Notes: generated by a model not told the origin, from the sequence alone. Numbered from the stretch's first letter, positions 15,865-23,574 are shown. The stretch is 43,617 bases of DNA from Candidatus Bathyarchaeota archaeon (GCA_025059195.1 JANXDU010000022.1:1-43617); one strand, 5' to 3'. Numbers and translations are program-made.

Positions 15865-17256
15865 ATGGGAACAGTGCCCGAACAATACTACCAGTTCATC
15901 ATGGAATTTGCGCCCCACGTTTACGTGGTTCCGCCAGGAACACCGGACCAGACGTGGGGAAAAGCAGCCTTTGCAGCAGCCTTCGCCATCGACTTCCTTT
16001 ATGAGGCTTATTCTGCCGAACAGTTTAGCCGACGAAAAAACTTTATATACGATAAGATTGTAAGCCTCGCCGACTGGATTCTAACCCAACAATGCGTAAA
16101 CAGCGCGAAAAAGGCTTATGGCGGATTCAAATCCACAGAAAACAGCCAATACTATTATGCGGTGGACGCTTGCCGAGTTATCCCATCCCTTCTAAAAGCT
16201 TATGAGCTGACCGATGACGCTGACTACTTGGACTCTGCGAAGCTGGCGGGCGGCATTTTCCTAAAAACCATGCAAGACCAACAGCCCCAATACGGCGGCT
16301 TTGCAAGGGCCGTTGACTATGGCGGCAACGGGCTTCTGGAACTGGATGTGGAATGCCTTTACGGGCTTATAGGACTGCGCATGTTAGCCGAAAAATACGA
16401 CGTGGCAAACGCCGGATTATACCGGGGCATGATGGAGCGGGCTGTCGGCTTCTTGCGGGAAGGCTTAGAGGGCTTTTGGCTTTGGTTTAGCCCCGCTGAC
16501 GGCAAGTGGCACAGGGTTGGCTTGAGGGAAAACCACGTTTACGATGATTGTTTGGCTTACGCGCTGCTGGGATTATACGAGTATGAAGGCTGGAGCGCCA
16601 CGTGCCAAAAAGTTTACGGCTTCATCAACTCGATAGGCGCCTCGGCCCAGTATCCCGCCTATAACCCTGCGGTTTGCTGGGCAGGCTACTTGGACGTGGT
16701 TTCGCGGTGTCCAGCCTGCGACTACTATGACACGGTTACGGCTGGAATCTTGTGGAAGGTTAGGCAGAACCATGATAAGCCAAGCCTTGCCTTCAGCAAA
16801 ACAGTCATAGAAAAACATTGGAGCGCTTTCATGTATTGGGGTGTCCGCCACGCCGATTACGCTCCGGTGGAAGGTAAATGGGCGATGGCGACGGTTTGCT
16901 GGCTTGGACGGCTTTTCCTAAACTGTCAAGAGCCAACAACGCGGTTCACGCAGGTTTTGAGGGCTATAGGCGAAACCCTCACGCTTTATCCGGCTATAAC
17001 CGCTGGGGAAGGCGTCGCCCACGGCGGGGGCGTTGAGGTTCAAGCCGTTGTTAATCCAGCCCGTGCCGATGAGGTTTTGCTTGAGCCGGGTTATGTTTTG
17101 AACGATTACATTGCAGTTTACTCTTTCACTCCGCTTCGGCACCGTGATAGGGTTAGATGGAGAGGCTTGGACTACGAGGTTTTGACGGTTCAAACCTTCA
17201 CTTGGAAAGGGGAAGCAGCCTATTTCAAGGCGGTCTGTAGGAGGCTTTTGGGCTGA
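15865..17256 (+). CDS. Alpha/alpha toroid fused to head-tail stopper domain
   Basis: The 463-residue protein has two parts. Residues about 25-355 form repeated helical hairpins rich in aromatic and acidic residues (TENSQYYYAVDACRVIPSLL, then GNGLLELDVECLYGLIGL, then ENHVYDDCLAYALLGLYEY), like the (alpha/alpha)6 barrels of glycan hydrolases, lyases and epimerases. Residues about 362-463 (ITAGEGVAHGGGVEVQAV, then YIAVYSFTPLRHRDRVRWRGLDYEVLTV, then YFKAVCRRL) resemble the small beta-barrel head completion or stopper proteins. The gene lies exactly where a stopper gene should be, and its stop overlaps the next start. The catalytic residues and the substrate are not known. Confidence 0.68.
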   Translation: MGTVPEQYYQFIMEFAPHVYVVPPGTPDQTWGKAAFAAAFAIDFLYEAYSAEQFSRRKNFIYDKIVSLADWILTQQCVNSAKKAYGGFKSTENSQYYYAVDACRVIPSLLKAYELTDDADYLDSAKLAGGIFLKTMQDQQPQYGGFARAVDYGGNGLLELDVECLYGLIGLRMLAEKYDVANAGLYRGMMERAVGFLREGLEGFWLWFSPADGKWHRVGLRENHVYDDCLAYALLGLYEYEGWSATCQKVYGFINSIGASAQYPAYNPAVCWAGYLDVVSRCPACDYYDTVTAGILWKVRQNHDKPSLAFSKTVIEKHWSAFMYWGVRHADYAPVEGKWAMATVCWLGRLFLNCQEPTTRFTQVLRAIGETLTLYPAITAGEGVAHGGGVEVQAVVNPARADEVLLEPGYVLNDYIAVYSFTPLRHRDRVRWRGLDYEVLTVQTFTWKGEAAYFKAVCRRLLG

Positions 17257-17699
17257 TGGGCGGAAACTTCGATCCCGTTGACGCTGTTATAGAGCTTTTG
17301 AAGATGAACGTGCATGTTGTCAAGGAAGACGGAAGCTTAGCCAACATCCAAGTCAGCCGCGAATGGCTAAATCAAGAGGCAGTGCCAAGCGATGTAGATG
17401 GACAGATAACCGTTGGCTTGGCTGAATGCGCCATCACAAAGGTCGAGTTAAGCGGAAGGCTGCGCAGACAAGTCTACACTCTCCGCGTTAATGTTTGGAG
17501 CCGAAACGACAGCATCCGCCGGAAAATGGTGGAGGAAGTCAACCGCGTTGTTGGACAAAACCGTCATGGCCTAGCTGAAAACGTCGCCTATTTAGATGTG
17601 GCTGGCTTCCGAAACCTTGACCGTGTCGACGTTAAGCCCTTCATTTACAGAACTGAGCTTGTCCTAAAATCATGGTCCTTCATGGACATGGGAGCGTGA
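17256..17699 (+). CDS. Tail terminator / tail completion protein
   Basis: The ATG shares its A with the TGA of the preceding gene. The 147-residue product follows the layout of phage tail terminator proteins: helix DAVIELLKMNVHVVKEDG, a beta segment with ECAITKVELSGRLRRQVYTLRVNVWS, helix RKMVEEVNRVVGQNRHG, and a last strand FIYRTELVLKSWS. These proteins cap the tail tube and join it to the neck. The next gene is the tail tube, as expected. Confidence 0.7.
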   Translation: MGGNFDPVDAVIELLKMNVHVVKEDGSLANIQVSREWLNQEAVPSDVDGQITVGLAECAITKVELSGRLRRQVYTLRVNVWSRNDSIRRKMVEEVNRVVGQNRHGLAENVAYLDVAGFRNLDRVDVKPFIYRTELVLKSWSFMDMGA

Positions 17700-17706
17700 A
17701 TATGGG

Positions 17707-18576
17707 ATGCCCGAAACGTATGGAGCGCATGAATGCCGCGTGTATTATGTGCAGGAAACAGCCTATGGACAGACACCGGCCAACCCAACCATGATTGGCA
17801 TAAACGCCGAAAGCTTGGACTCCGCTGTAGAACCCAGCCTTGTAAAGGTTCGGGGTGTAGGCAGCAGAGACCTCATCGCCCTCAAAAGGGGACTGCGAAA
17901 ACCCGCATTGAAGCTCAGCCATGTTCTGCCAAGCGACGCGCCTATAAGCTTTATTCAGCACGTGCAGACCCTAAACAGCCTAAGCGTTCAAGTGTTGTGG
18001 TTTAAGGGATTGTTCAGCTCCGCCACGGACATCATCAGCCTCCTCTACAAGGGCATGCGCATCGACAAGCTTACGGTGGAGTGCGCCATAGACGACCTTG
18101 TCAAGGCGGAAGTAGAGCTTTTAGGGCAAGACCTTGTGGTGGGAACAAGCAAAATCGCGGGCGCCACCTACGCTGAATATGAAGGCGCAGTCGCCTACAC
18201 GGAAAGCTATGTGCAGCGGGGCGCTGCGGACGGCTCAGGCTTGGCGGCTTTAACCCGCGTAACCGACTGGAAATTCACTGTGGAAAACAACTTGAAGCCG
18301 GTGCCGGTCATTCGCAGTGCAAGCGCTCACTTGGCAAGGTATCTGCCAGCCCGCCACCGCGAGTTGAGCGGCGAGTTAACCTTCGAGTTTGAGGATAAAA
18401 GCGAGTTTGAAGACGTGATAAACGATGCGGAGTTCAGCCTAAAATTTGGTTTAGGCGGCTCCAACTATGCCCTTTTCAAGCATTGCAAGTGGGAAAACGT
18501 GCAGACGCCCGTGCGCATCGAAGACCTCGTTAGCCTAAAGGCTCGGTTCATAGCCCGAGACGTGGTGATAGCCTAA
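17707..18576 (+). CDS. Major tail tube protein
   Basis: The 289-residue protein opens with CRVYYVQETAYGQTPANPTM, the typical start of tail tube proteins of the type seen in many bacterial and archaeal siphoviruses. It continues with beta-rich segments such as RKPALKLSHVLPSDAPISFIQHVQ, GMRIDKLTVECAIDDLVKAEVELLGQ, TRVTDWKFTVENNLKPVPVI and ELSGELTFEFEDKSEFEDV. The length is normal for a tube protein with one added domain. It directly precedes the tail assembly chaperone genes, another fixed feature of long non-contractile tails. No sheath gene is present. Confidence 0.8.
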   Translation: MPETYGAHECRVYYVQETAYGQTPANPTMIGINAESLDSAVEPSLVKVRGVGSRDLIALKRGLRKPALKLSHVLPSDAPISFIQHVQTLNSLSVQVLWFKGLFSSATDIISLLYKGMRIDKLTVECAIDDLVKAEVELLGQDLVVGTSKIAGATYAEYEGAVAYTESYVQRGAADGSGLAALTRVTDWKFTVENNLKPVPVIRSASAHLARYLPARHRELSGELTFEFEDKSEFEDVINDAEFSLKFGLGGSNYALFKHCKWENVQTPVRIEDLVSLKARFIARDVVIA

Positions 18577-19043
18577 TGCGCACTGAAACCGTTATAGTCG
18601 GCGAGGAATACGGCGAGTATGCTGGCAGATACGTTTTCCAAGAGTTGACGTGGGCTAAAAGGAGCCGCATAATCCAAAAACACACGAAATACCATCCATT
18701 AACGGGGCAGGTGGTGGCAGCCGACTATGTGGCTATCCAAGCGGAAACCATCATGGCAAGCCTAAAGGAGCAGCCACCCCACAAGCCCATAACCCTTGAA
18801 AAACTGTTAAGTGAAGACCCCGCGAATGGTGTGCCAATAGCCTTAGGCGAGTTGTTCAGCCAAATCGTGAACCGCCTAAACAATCTCAGCCAAGAGGAAA
18901 CAGCTTTTTTACACGGGCAATCCGACGCCAAAAGCCATGCGCAGCCCTCACAGAGTTCCGCCTCTGTAAAGAGTTCGGTTGGACACCATTGCAGCTGCGG
19001 AGGCAGCCAGCTAAAACCATCCAACAGTTCATCCTCATCCTAA
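18576..19043 (+). CDS. Tail assembly chaperone, short (0-frame) form
   Basis: The 155-residue in-frame product begins at an ATG overlapping the stop of the tail tube gene. Residues 1-112 look like a folded helical protein (QELTWAKRSRIIQKHTKY, then LEKLLSEDPANGVPIALGELFSQIVNRLN). After the heptamer T TTT TTA the 0 frame turns into a Ser-rich low-complexity tail (HGQSDAKSHAQPSQSSASVKS), as expected when a second frame overlaps. The pattern matches lambda gpG, the more abundant of two chaperone forms that bind the tape measure protein before tail tube assembly. Confidence 0.78.
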   Translation: MRTETVIVGEEYGEYAGRYVFQELTWAKRSRIIQKHTKYHPLTGQVVAADYVAIQAETIMASLKEQPPHKPITLEKLLSEDPANGVPIALGELFSQIVNRLNNLSQEETAFLHGQSDAKSHAQPSQSSASVKSSVGHHCSCGGSQLKPSNSSSSS

Positions 19044-19114
19044 ACGAGCTTGACCATATGGCTGAGGAGGAAAAAGCCAAAATGGAGCGTGAGGCGAAAT
19101 GGCGGTTGAAATAG
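18576..19114 (+). CDS. Tail assembly chaperone, long form made by -1 ribosomal frameshift
   Basis: Slipping back one base on T TTT TTA (18905-18911) leads into an open frame that runs to a TAG at 19112-19114. The 179-residue fusion adds 67 residues with a coherent helical make-up: ALTEFRLCKEFGWTPLQL, then PAKTIQQFILILNELDHMAEEE, then a basic KMEREAKWRLK end. This extension resembles the gpT part of lambda gpGT. It ends 16 bases inside the next gene. A simple sequencing error or true mutation would also join the frames, but the slippery heptamer lies exactly at the junction. Confidence 0.72.
18905..18911 (+). promoter_or_regulatory. Slippery heptamer T TTT TTA for -1 frameshifting
   Basis: The bases form X XXY YYZ in the 0 frame (gcT TTT TTA). 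A Shine-Dalgarno-like AGAGGA at 18893-18898 lies about six to eleven bases upstream, the kind of spacing that stimulates -1 slippage in bacterial dnaX. No strong stem follows within ten bases; a weak six-base stem exists only at 18950-18967. Confidence 0.72.
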
Positions 19115-19470
19115 CCATAACAACGGAGGGCGTCGAAGGCCTTCAAAAGGCACTGCGAAGCCTAGACGAGTCTATGCAACGCGCTGTTCAAGAAAAGCTG
19201 GAAAAGTGGGCGATGGAAGTCCGCGAAGACGCCAAAGCCCTTGCCCCTGTCAGAACTGGACGACTGCGGGGCAGCATATACGCAAAGACAAGCGGCTGGA
19301 CTGTTGAGGTGGGCGCAACAGCGGAATATGCCATCTATGTCGAGTTTGGCACCCGCCACATGCAAGCCCAACCGTTCATCCGTCCAGCCTTCGAGGAACA
19401 CTTGCCCATGCTTGAAACAGCCATCCTAGACGCCTTAAACAAAGCCAAGGAGGAGGCTGGGCTGCCATGA
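19099..19470 (+). CDS. Neck/tail protein, HK97 gp10-like
   Basis: The 123-residue product carries the family's hallmark: MEVREDAKALAPVRTGRLRGSI, then AEYAIYVEFGTRHMQAQPFIRPAF. In HK97-type phages this protein sits in the neck or tail-completion ring. Its start overlaps the long chaperone form by 16 bases, and its stop overlaps the tape measure gene. It lies after the chaperones here, whereas it usually comes before the tail tube gene. Confidence 0.88.
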   Translation: MAVEIAITTEGVEGLQKALRSLDESMQRAVQEKLEKWAMEVREDAKALAPVRTGRLRGSIYAKTSGWTVEVGATAEYAIYVEFGTRHMQAQPFIRPAFEEHLPMLETAILDALNKAKEEAGLP

Positions 19471-20012
19471 GTTTTCGCGAAATAGCCATAACAGTGCGCG
19501 CCATCAACCGAGCCAGCCACGAGTTTACAAGAATCCAAACAGACGCTGAAGCCTTGACTCTGCGTATCAGAGGTCTCGGCGCCGCTGTCGCCGGCTTAGG
19601 CGCCAGTGGAACAGCCATAACCCACATTGCCCACCAGTTCGGCTTACTAAACGCTGAACAAACCCGCGTTTTAAGCAGCGCCATGCAAGCCATAGCCGCC
19701 ATAGGCATGTTTATCCGCACAAGCTGGGGCGCCGCCATAGCCCAAAAAGTCTACGCGGCAGCATGCTGGATAGCCACAGCCGCCCAAAACGCCCTAAACA
19801 TAAGCTACGCCACCTTTCTTGCTTTAACAGGCGTAGGCGTAGCCTCCATAATAGCGGCGGCTGCAGCCATAAGCTACTTCACCAGCCAAATAAACGCCGC
19901 CACCGCCAGCATCCGCGAATACAACGAAGCAGCCTCTGAGACGCCGACCTACACGAAGGGCATCATGAGGGCTGGTGAAGAGGAGCTTTATAGGCGGGGT
20001 GTTGAACGTTGA
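19467..20012 (+). CDS. Very short tape measure protein
   Basis: The 181-residue protein starts like a tail tape measure (REIAITVRAINRASHEFTRI, then a helical RIRGLGAAVAGLGASG region) and contains two or three hydrophobic segments (about 88-110 and 120-145) as in the membrane-active part of tape measures. Typical members have 600-1500 residues. At roughly 1.5 angstrom per residue, an established rule of thumb, it would set a tail of under 30 nm. The gene sits between gp10-like and tail hub genes, exactly the tape measure slot. There is no visible frameshift remnant of a longer gene. Confidence 0.7.
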   Translation: MSFREIAITVRAINRASHEFTRIQTDAEALTLRIRGLGAAVAGLGASGTAITHIAHQFGLLNAEQTRVLSSAMQAIAAIGMFIRTSWGAAIAQKVYAAACWIATAAQNALNISYATFLALTGVGVASIIAAAAAISYFTSQINAATASIREYNEAASETPTYTKGIMRAGEEELYRRGVER

Positions 20013-21607
20013 GCATGGAGCTGCCACCGCCAACTATGGCTGTTGTCTTCGGCGGATATGGGATTCCGCAAAGCGACGTGGTGGAGTGCCGCGTGCATTT
20101 AGGATGCACCCGGGAAGTCAGCAGCTTTAAGGTGCTTTTACAAAACTGGCATGGGCAATACAGTTCGGGAGGCAGCGTTTCGCTGAACGTGGGCATGGAT
20201 GGCTCGATAAGCATTGGCAGAGGCCCCAACTGTCCCCAAATAATAACGGGCCGCATTGAAAGCCTCCGCTACGAGGCAACGCCTACAGAGCATTATGTGC
20301 AAGTGAGCGGGCGATGCTGGGGTGAACGCCTTTTCCGCCGTGTTTTTACAGGCACTTTTGCAAACATGAAGGGTGAAGACATCGTCAAATATTTACTGGA
20401 CCATTATGTTGGTTTAAGCCATAACCGCGGCGGAACAGAGCTTGTTGAAACTACGGACACAACGTATGCTAAGCTTGAATATGAAAACACGCCGGTTTGG
20501 GACATAATCAAATACGTTGCGGAAACCGCTGATAAACAGGGCGTCGTAGGCTTCGATTTCCGCGTAGCCCCTGACGGCCGATTCGAGTTTTTCCCCAGAA
20601 ACAGCAAAACCTCCCCAGTCAGCTTAACCGACGCCATAGAATACAGCGAATACACCCGCGACATTCACAGCGTCCGAAACCGCATAACCGTCTATGGTGT
20701 TGGGGAGAAAAGCACACCCTTAGATAGGGATGCGTGGACTGAAAGTCTATCGCCAGCTGACGGAAGCTGGTCGGCTATATCACCAAACCAGGTGAGCCTT
20801 GACGCCAGCAACAAGGTGAAGGGCAACGCCAGCATCAAAGCCTACGGCCCCGGCAACATAACAGACGTGGCCATCCTCTTCACGTTAGCCGCTGGAAAAG
20901 AGGTGAACGCCAACCTTTACCCGCTGTTGAGCTTTTGGGTTTACCGCCAAGCCAACGTCTTCTACGAAAACTTCATGGTCACCCTTTTCGACACAAACAT
21001 GAAGGCAGCTGGCCGCGTTTGGCCCATAGGCCCAGAAAAATGGACGCAGCTTCAAGCGAGAATAGGCGTTAAAAACGCGGAATTGTGGAATGTGGAAGGC
21101 GGCTTCAACTGGACAGCGGTAAAGGCTATCCGTTTTGACTGTTGGCTGAACAGTGCCAACCCGGGCAGTTTTTGGGTTGACAACTTGTTTTTCGGAGGAT
21201 GCCGCTACAGCAGCACTCAACAAGACACAAGCAGCCAAAGCGCCTATGGACTGCGCGAACTCGTCGAAGTGGACGAGGAGCTTTACAGCGACAACGAATG
21301 TCAAATGCGAGCCAGAGCCCTCCTTAACCACCTAAAAAACCCAGCGGAACGCCTAACCGTCCGAAGCACCGTCATAGATTATGGCAACACGCCGCTTTTA
21401 CCCGGCGACAAGATTTACGTGGCTTTGCCAAACGAGAATGTAAGTGGCTTCTTCCGTATAGAAAGCGTAGAATACCACGTGGACGCCAGAACCCAAACCC
21501 TTGAAGTGGCGCTTGAGCTTGGAAGGGAGGCGCCGCTTTTGGCAGACTACATCTACGCCTTGAAAGCCAAAACCGAGCATTTAAGCCGTCGAAAGGCTCC
21601 AGCATAG
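20009..21607 (+). CDS. Tail hub / baseplate protein with inserted binding domain
   Basis: This 532-residue protein is read as the hub at the tail tip (gp27/gpD-like). Hub pieces are CRVHLGCTREVSSFKVLLQNW, then ITGRIESLRYEATPTEHYVQVSGRCWGERLF, then EYENTPVWDIIKYVAETADKQGVVGFDFRVAPDGRFEFFPR, and at the end ERLTVRSTVIDYGNTPLLPGDKIYV. Between about 240 and 405 a beta-sandwich is inserted (SLDASNKVKGNASIKAYGP, then LSFWVYRQANVFYENFMVTLFD, then KAIRFDCWLNSANPGSFWVDNLFFGG), like a galactose-binding module. It may contact host glycans. A TTG at 20009 or ATG at 20015 may serve as start. Confidence 0.75.
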   Translation: MSMELPPPTMAVVFGGYGIPQSDVVECRVHLGCTREVSSFKVLLQNWHGQYSSGGSVSLNVGMDGSISIGRGPNCPQIITGRIESLRYEATPTEHYVQVSGRCWGERLFRRVFTGTFANMKGEDIVKYLLDHYVGLSHNRGGTELVETTDTTYAKLEYENTPVWDIIKYVAETADKQGVVGFDFRVAPDGRFEFFPRNSKTSPVSLTDAIEYSEYTRDIHSVRNRITVYGVGEKSTPLDRDAWTESLSPADGSWSAISPNQVSLDASNKVKGNASIKAYGPGNITDVAILFTLAAGKEVNANLYPLLSFWVYRQANVFYENFMVTLFDTNMKAAGRVWPIGPEKWTQLQARIGVKNAELWNVEGGFNWTAVKAIRFDCWLNSANPGSFWVDNLFFGGCRYSSTQQDTSSQSAYGLRELVEVDEELYSDNECQMRARALLNHLKNPAERLTVRSTVIDYGNTPLLPGDKIYVALPNENVSGFFRIESVEYHVDARTQTLEVALELGREAPLLADYIYALKAKTEHLSRRKAPA

Positions 21608-21620
21608 GGAGGCGTTTTAG

Positions 21621-21827
21621 GTGGGCTTATCTAAAAGCCGCTGTAGGCGCACCGTTGTTGAGGTTAGAGAAGACCTTCACCGTGAAATCCGAAAGCTGGC
21701 TTTGCTTAACGATTTACGCATTTATGTTTTGGCAAACGCCATGTTGGAGGATTATCTCCGCGACGAGCAGCGTGTCAAAGCCCTTATTAAGCGGTTAAGG
21801 CTTGAGGCTGGAAGCCCAATCCACTAA
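21621..21827 (+). CDS. Small ribbon-helix-helix-like regulator
   Basis: The 68-residue protein starts at GTG after GGGAGGCG and ends the rightward tail operon. The N-terminal CRRTVVEVREDLHREIRKLALLNDLRIYVLANAMLEDYL fits a strand followed by two helices. Its end overlaps the convergent aldolase gene by 33 bases. It may regulate the accessory block or the late operon. Confidence 0.65.
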   Translation: MGLSKSRCRRTVVEVREDLHREIRKLALLNDLRIYVLANAMLEDYLRDEQRVKALIKRLRLEAGSPIH

Positions 21828-22703
21828 TCGCTTTACTTCAGCTTTTTCCATAGGCTCCAGTGGTAAGGCTGGCTTGCGCGGGTAGCCCGCCGGCAACCCC
21901 AACATTTGCATGGCCTCTTTTATGGCTGAAAGCTGGTTAAACCGTTTAACCAGCACATCGTTAATGTGGTTTACAGCCCTTTGCATTTCCGCCGCCTTTT
22001 GGAGCGAACCCCGCTTAAAAGCCTCATATAAGCCCACGCAAAGCTTTGGAAAGGCGTTGGCTACAGCGACAACGGCGCCCCTACCGCCTAAAACTAGGGT
22101 GGGCAACACCACGTCGGCGGTTCCAGCCAAAACCGCAATCCTATCGCCCACAAGGCGAATCGTTTCCGCTATGGCGGCGATGTTGCCGCCGCTGTCCTTC
22201 ACGCCAGCCACATGCGAGTATTCTGTGGCGAGTTTTGCGATTAAGGCTGGCTCCAAAGCATAGCCCGTAAACTTTGGAACGCTGTAAAGGATTATGGGGA
22301 TGTCCACAGCCTCCAAAACCGCCTTATAATGTTCTAGGATTTCCCGGTTTGACAGCCTAAAATAGTAGGGCGAAACAACCACGGCGGCGTCTACGCCCAA
22401 ATCGGCGGCTTCCCTCGTCAACTGTATGGTTTCCCATGTGCTGGCAGCCCCTGTTCCAGCTATAACCGTCACATCGCTCTTAGCTTCTTCGAGGACGGTG
22501 GCAATTATTTTTTGGCGTTCCTCCCTCGCCAAGTATGGGGCTTCGCCATTACTGCCACAGGGCATAAGCCCGCTTACGCCATTATCAATCCAGAACCGAA
22601 CGCATGTGCGTAATGCCTCGAAGTCTATTTCGCCTTTCGCTGTGAAGGGCGTAATATGCGGCACAATTATGCCTTCAAACCTTGTTTTCCGCATCTTGTC
22701 CAC
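21795..22703 (-). CDS. DapA-superfamily class I aldolase, probably not a true DapA
   Basis: The 302-residue TIM barrel has the Schiff-base lysine K169 in HVAGVKDSGG, the proton-relay tyrosine Y140 in ILYSVPKFTG, and CGSNGE at 49-54 in place of the GTTGE loop. In 4-hydroxy-tetrahydrodipicolinate synthase an Arg follows the VP motif (NVPxRTG); here Phe145 takes that place, as small or hydrophobic residues do in sugar-acid lyases of the family. The enzyme most likely makes or breaks a pyruvate-containing sugar acid. It is encoded against the viral operons next to a toxin-antitoxin pair, which suggests cargo. The substrate is unknown. Confidence 0.85.
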   Translation of the reverse strand: MDKMRKTRFEGIIVPHITPFTAKGEIDFEALRTCVRFWIDNGVSGLMPCGSNGEAPYLAREERQKIIATVLEEAKSDVTVIAGTGAASTWETIQLTREAADLGVDAAVVVSPYYFRLSNREILEHYKAVLEAVDIPIILYSVPKFTGYALEPALIAKLATEYSHVAGVKDSGGNIAAIAETIRLVGDRIAVLAGTADVVLPTLVLGGRGAVVAVANAFPKLCVGLYEAFKRGSLQKAAEMQRAVNHINDVLVKRFNQLSAIKEAMQMLGLPAGYPRKPALPLEPMEKAEVKRLVDWASSLKP

Positions 22704-22752
22704 CTTCTATGTCCGTTAAAGGTAAAAGGATTCTCCTTTATGCTTATAAAAT

Positions 22753-22959
22753 GTGGGTTTTGTTGTGCTAAAAGCAGACAAGCATGTTAGATTAACAGAT
22801 GTTTGGTGGCTGACGGTTTTGGAATGGCTGGTTTGTATTGAAGACGTTAAAGCCCAGAATCCACGTTTAGACGATGAGGCGCTTATCGAACTTGTTATGG
22901 AACGCCTAATGTATGAGAAGAATTTGCGAAGGGGAGGTCGGAGGCGAACAGAAAACTAG
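22753..22959 (+). CDS. Small protein of unknown function
   Basis: The 68-residue reading frame begins at a GTG at 22753 (or GTG 22765) and ends in a strongly basic LRRGGRRR tail. Its middle (VWWLTVLEWLVCIEDVKAQN, then LDDEALIELVMERLMYEKN) has good helical pattern. It runs divergently from the aldolase and ends at the stop of vapC. No ribosome site is clear, so it could be a chance frame. Confidence 0.45.
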   Translation: MGFVVLKADKHVRLTDVWWLTVLEWLVCIEDVKAQNPRLDDEALIELVMERLMYEKNLRRGGRRRTEN

Positions 22960-23381
22960 GTTTCGCCTATCCATAGGGTTTGGTTTAAGCCTTTAAAGTG
23001 TTGGTCTCCTGTTATGAGTTTTGCGTTTAGGGTTTTTGCCGTTGCCAATATTATGGCGTCGAAGAGGCTGGGAGCCGTTAGGTTTTCTTTTTTGGCTTTT
23101 TCTGTCAGCTGCAAATGGCATTTGGCGGATTCTATGGCTGTTTGCGTGTCTATTGGAGTTACTTCTGTGGTTTCTTCTATGGTTTTTAGGCGTTGTTGAA
23201 TGAGGTTTTCTTTTGCTCCCTCGCGCATGTATTTCCGAGCTATTTCCGCTAAGACGATGTCTGGGGTGTAGGCTTCCTCGGCTTTTTGTATAGCTTCCAT
23301 AGCTTTTTCGCCTTGAACGCTGCCAATGAAAATTTCAATCCAAGCGTAAGAGTCAACAACCACTGCCGCTGCTGTTTTCAC
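22956..23381 (-). CDS. vapC: VapC-type PIN-domain toxin
   Basis: The 141-residue product is a PIN-domain RNase. The acidic cluster is complete: D10 in VVVDSYAWIE, E46 in IVLAEI, D108 in LFDAI and D126 in LITGDQHF. PIN toxins cut tRNA or rRNA when not held by their antitoxin. The gene overlaps the upstream antitoxin gene by 29 bases, so both are made together. In this provirus it may act as a stabilising or anti-virus module. Confidence 0.9.
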   Translation of the reverse strand: MKTAAAVVVDSYAWIEIFIGSVQGEKAMEAIQKAEEAYTPDIVLAEIARKYMREGAKENLIQQRLKTIEETTEVTPIDTQTAIESAKCHLQLTEKAKKENLTAPSLFDAIILATAKTLNAKLITGDQHFKGLNQTLWIGET

Positions 23382-23574
23382 CTCGATCCTCCTCCGTGAA
23401 AGGCTTAATCTTGCCCTTGTCTACGCCGAAAACTTCGCTAAGCCTCTGTCTGCGTTGCTGAGCGATAAAAAGCCTAATGGTTTCGTCTAAGGTTTGAACC
23501 CCAAGTTTTTGGCGCAGCTTCTCAAGCATTTTGAGTGTGGACTTCGAAACCCTAATAGTTGTTGTCTCAGTCAT
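23353..23574 (-). CDS. vapB: VapB-type antitoxin, ribbon-helix-helix
   Basis: I place the start at ATG 23574 (73 residues). A longer frame to 23619 would read through the AT-rich operator and give a tyrosine-rich leader. The N-terminal TTTIRVSKSTLKMLEKLRQKLG, then TLDETIRLFIAQQ, is a classical strand-helix-helix DNA-binding domain. The charged C-terminal tail (SEVFGVDKGKIKPFTEED) should wrap the toxin. It represses its own operon through the repeats just upstream. Confidence 0.85.
   Translation of the reverse strand: MTETTTIRVSKSTLKMLEKLRQKLGVQTLDETIRLFIAQQRRQRLSEVFGVDKGKIKPFTEEDRGENSSGSGC

Noticed and set aside
18950-18967. Six-base stem ACAGAG/CTCTGT as the frameshift stimulator
   Set aside because: It begins nearly 40 bases after the slippery site, too far for the usual spacing of 5-9 bases.
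18912-19043. Ser-rich C-terminus of the 155-residue chaperone as a functional domain
   Set aside because: Its composition is explained by the overlapping -1 frame, which encodes the more protein-like sequence.
21795-22703. Naming the aldolase as dapA (lysine synthesis)
   Set aside because: The substrate-binding Arg after the VP motif is replaced by Phe and no other lysine genes lie near it.
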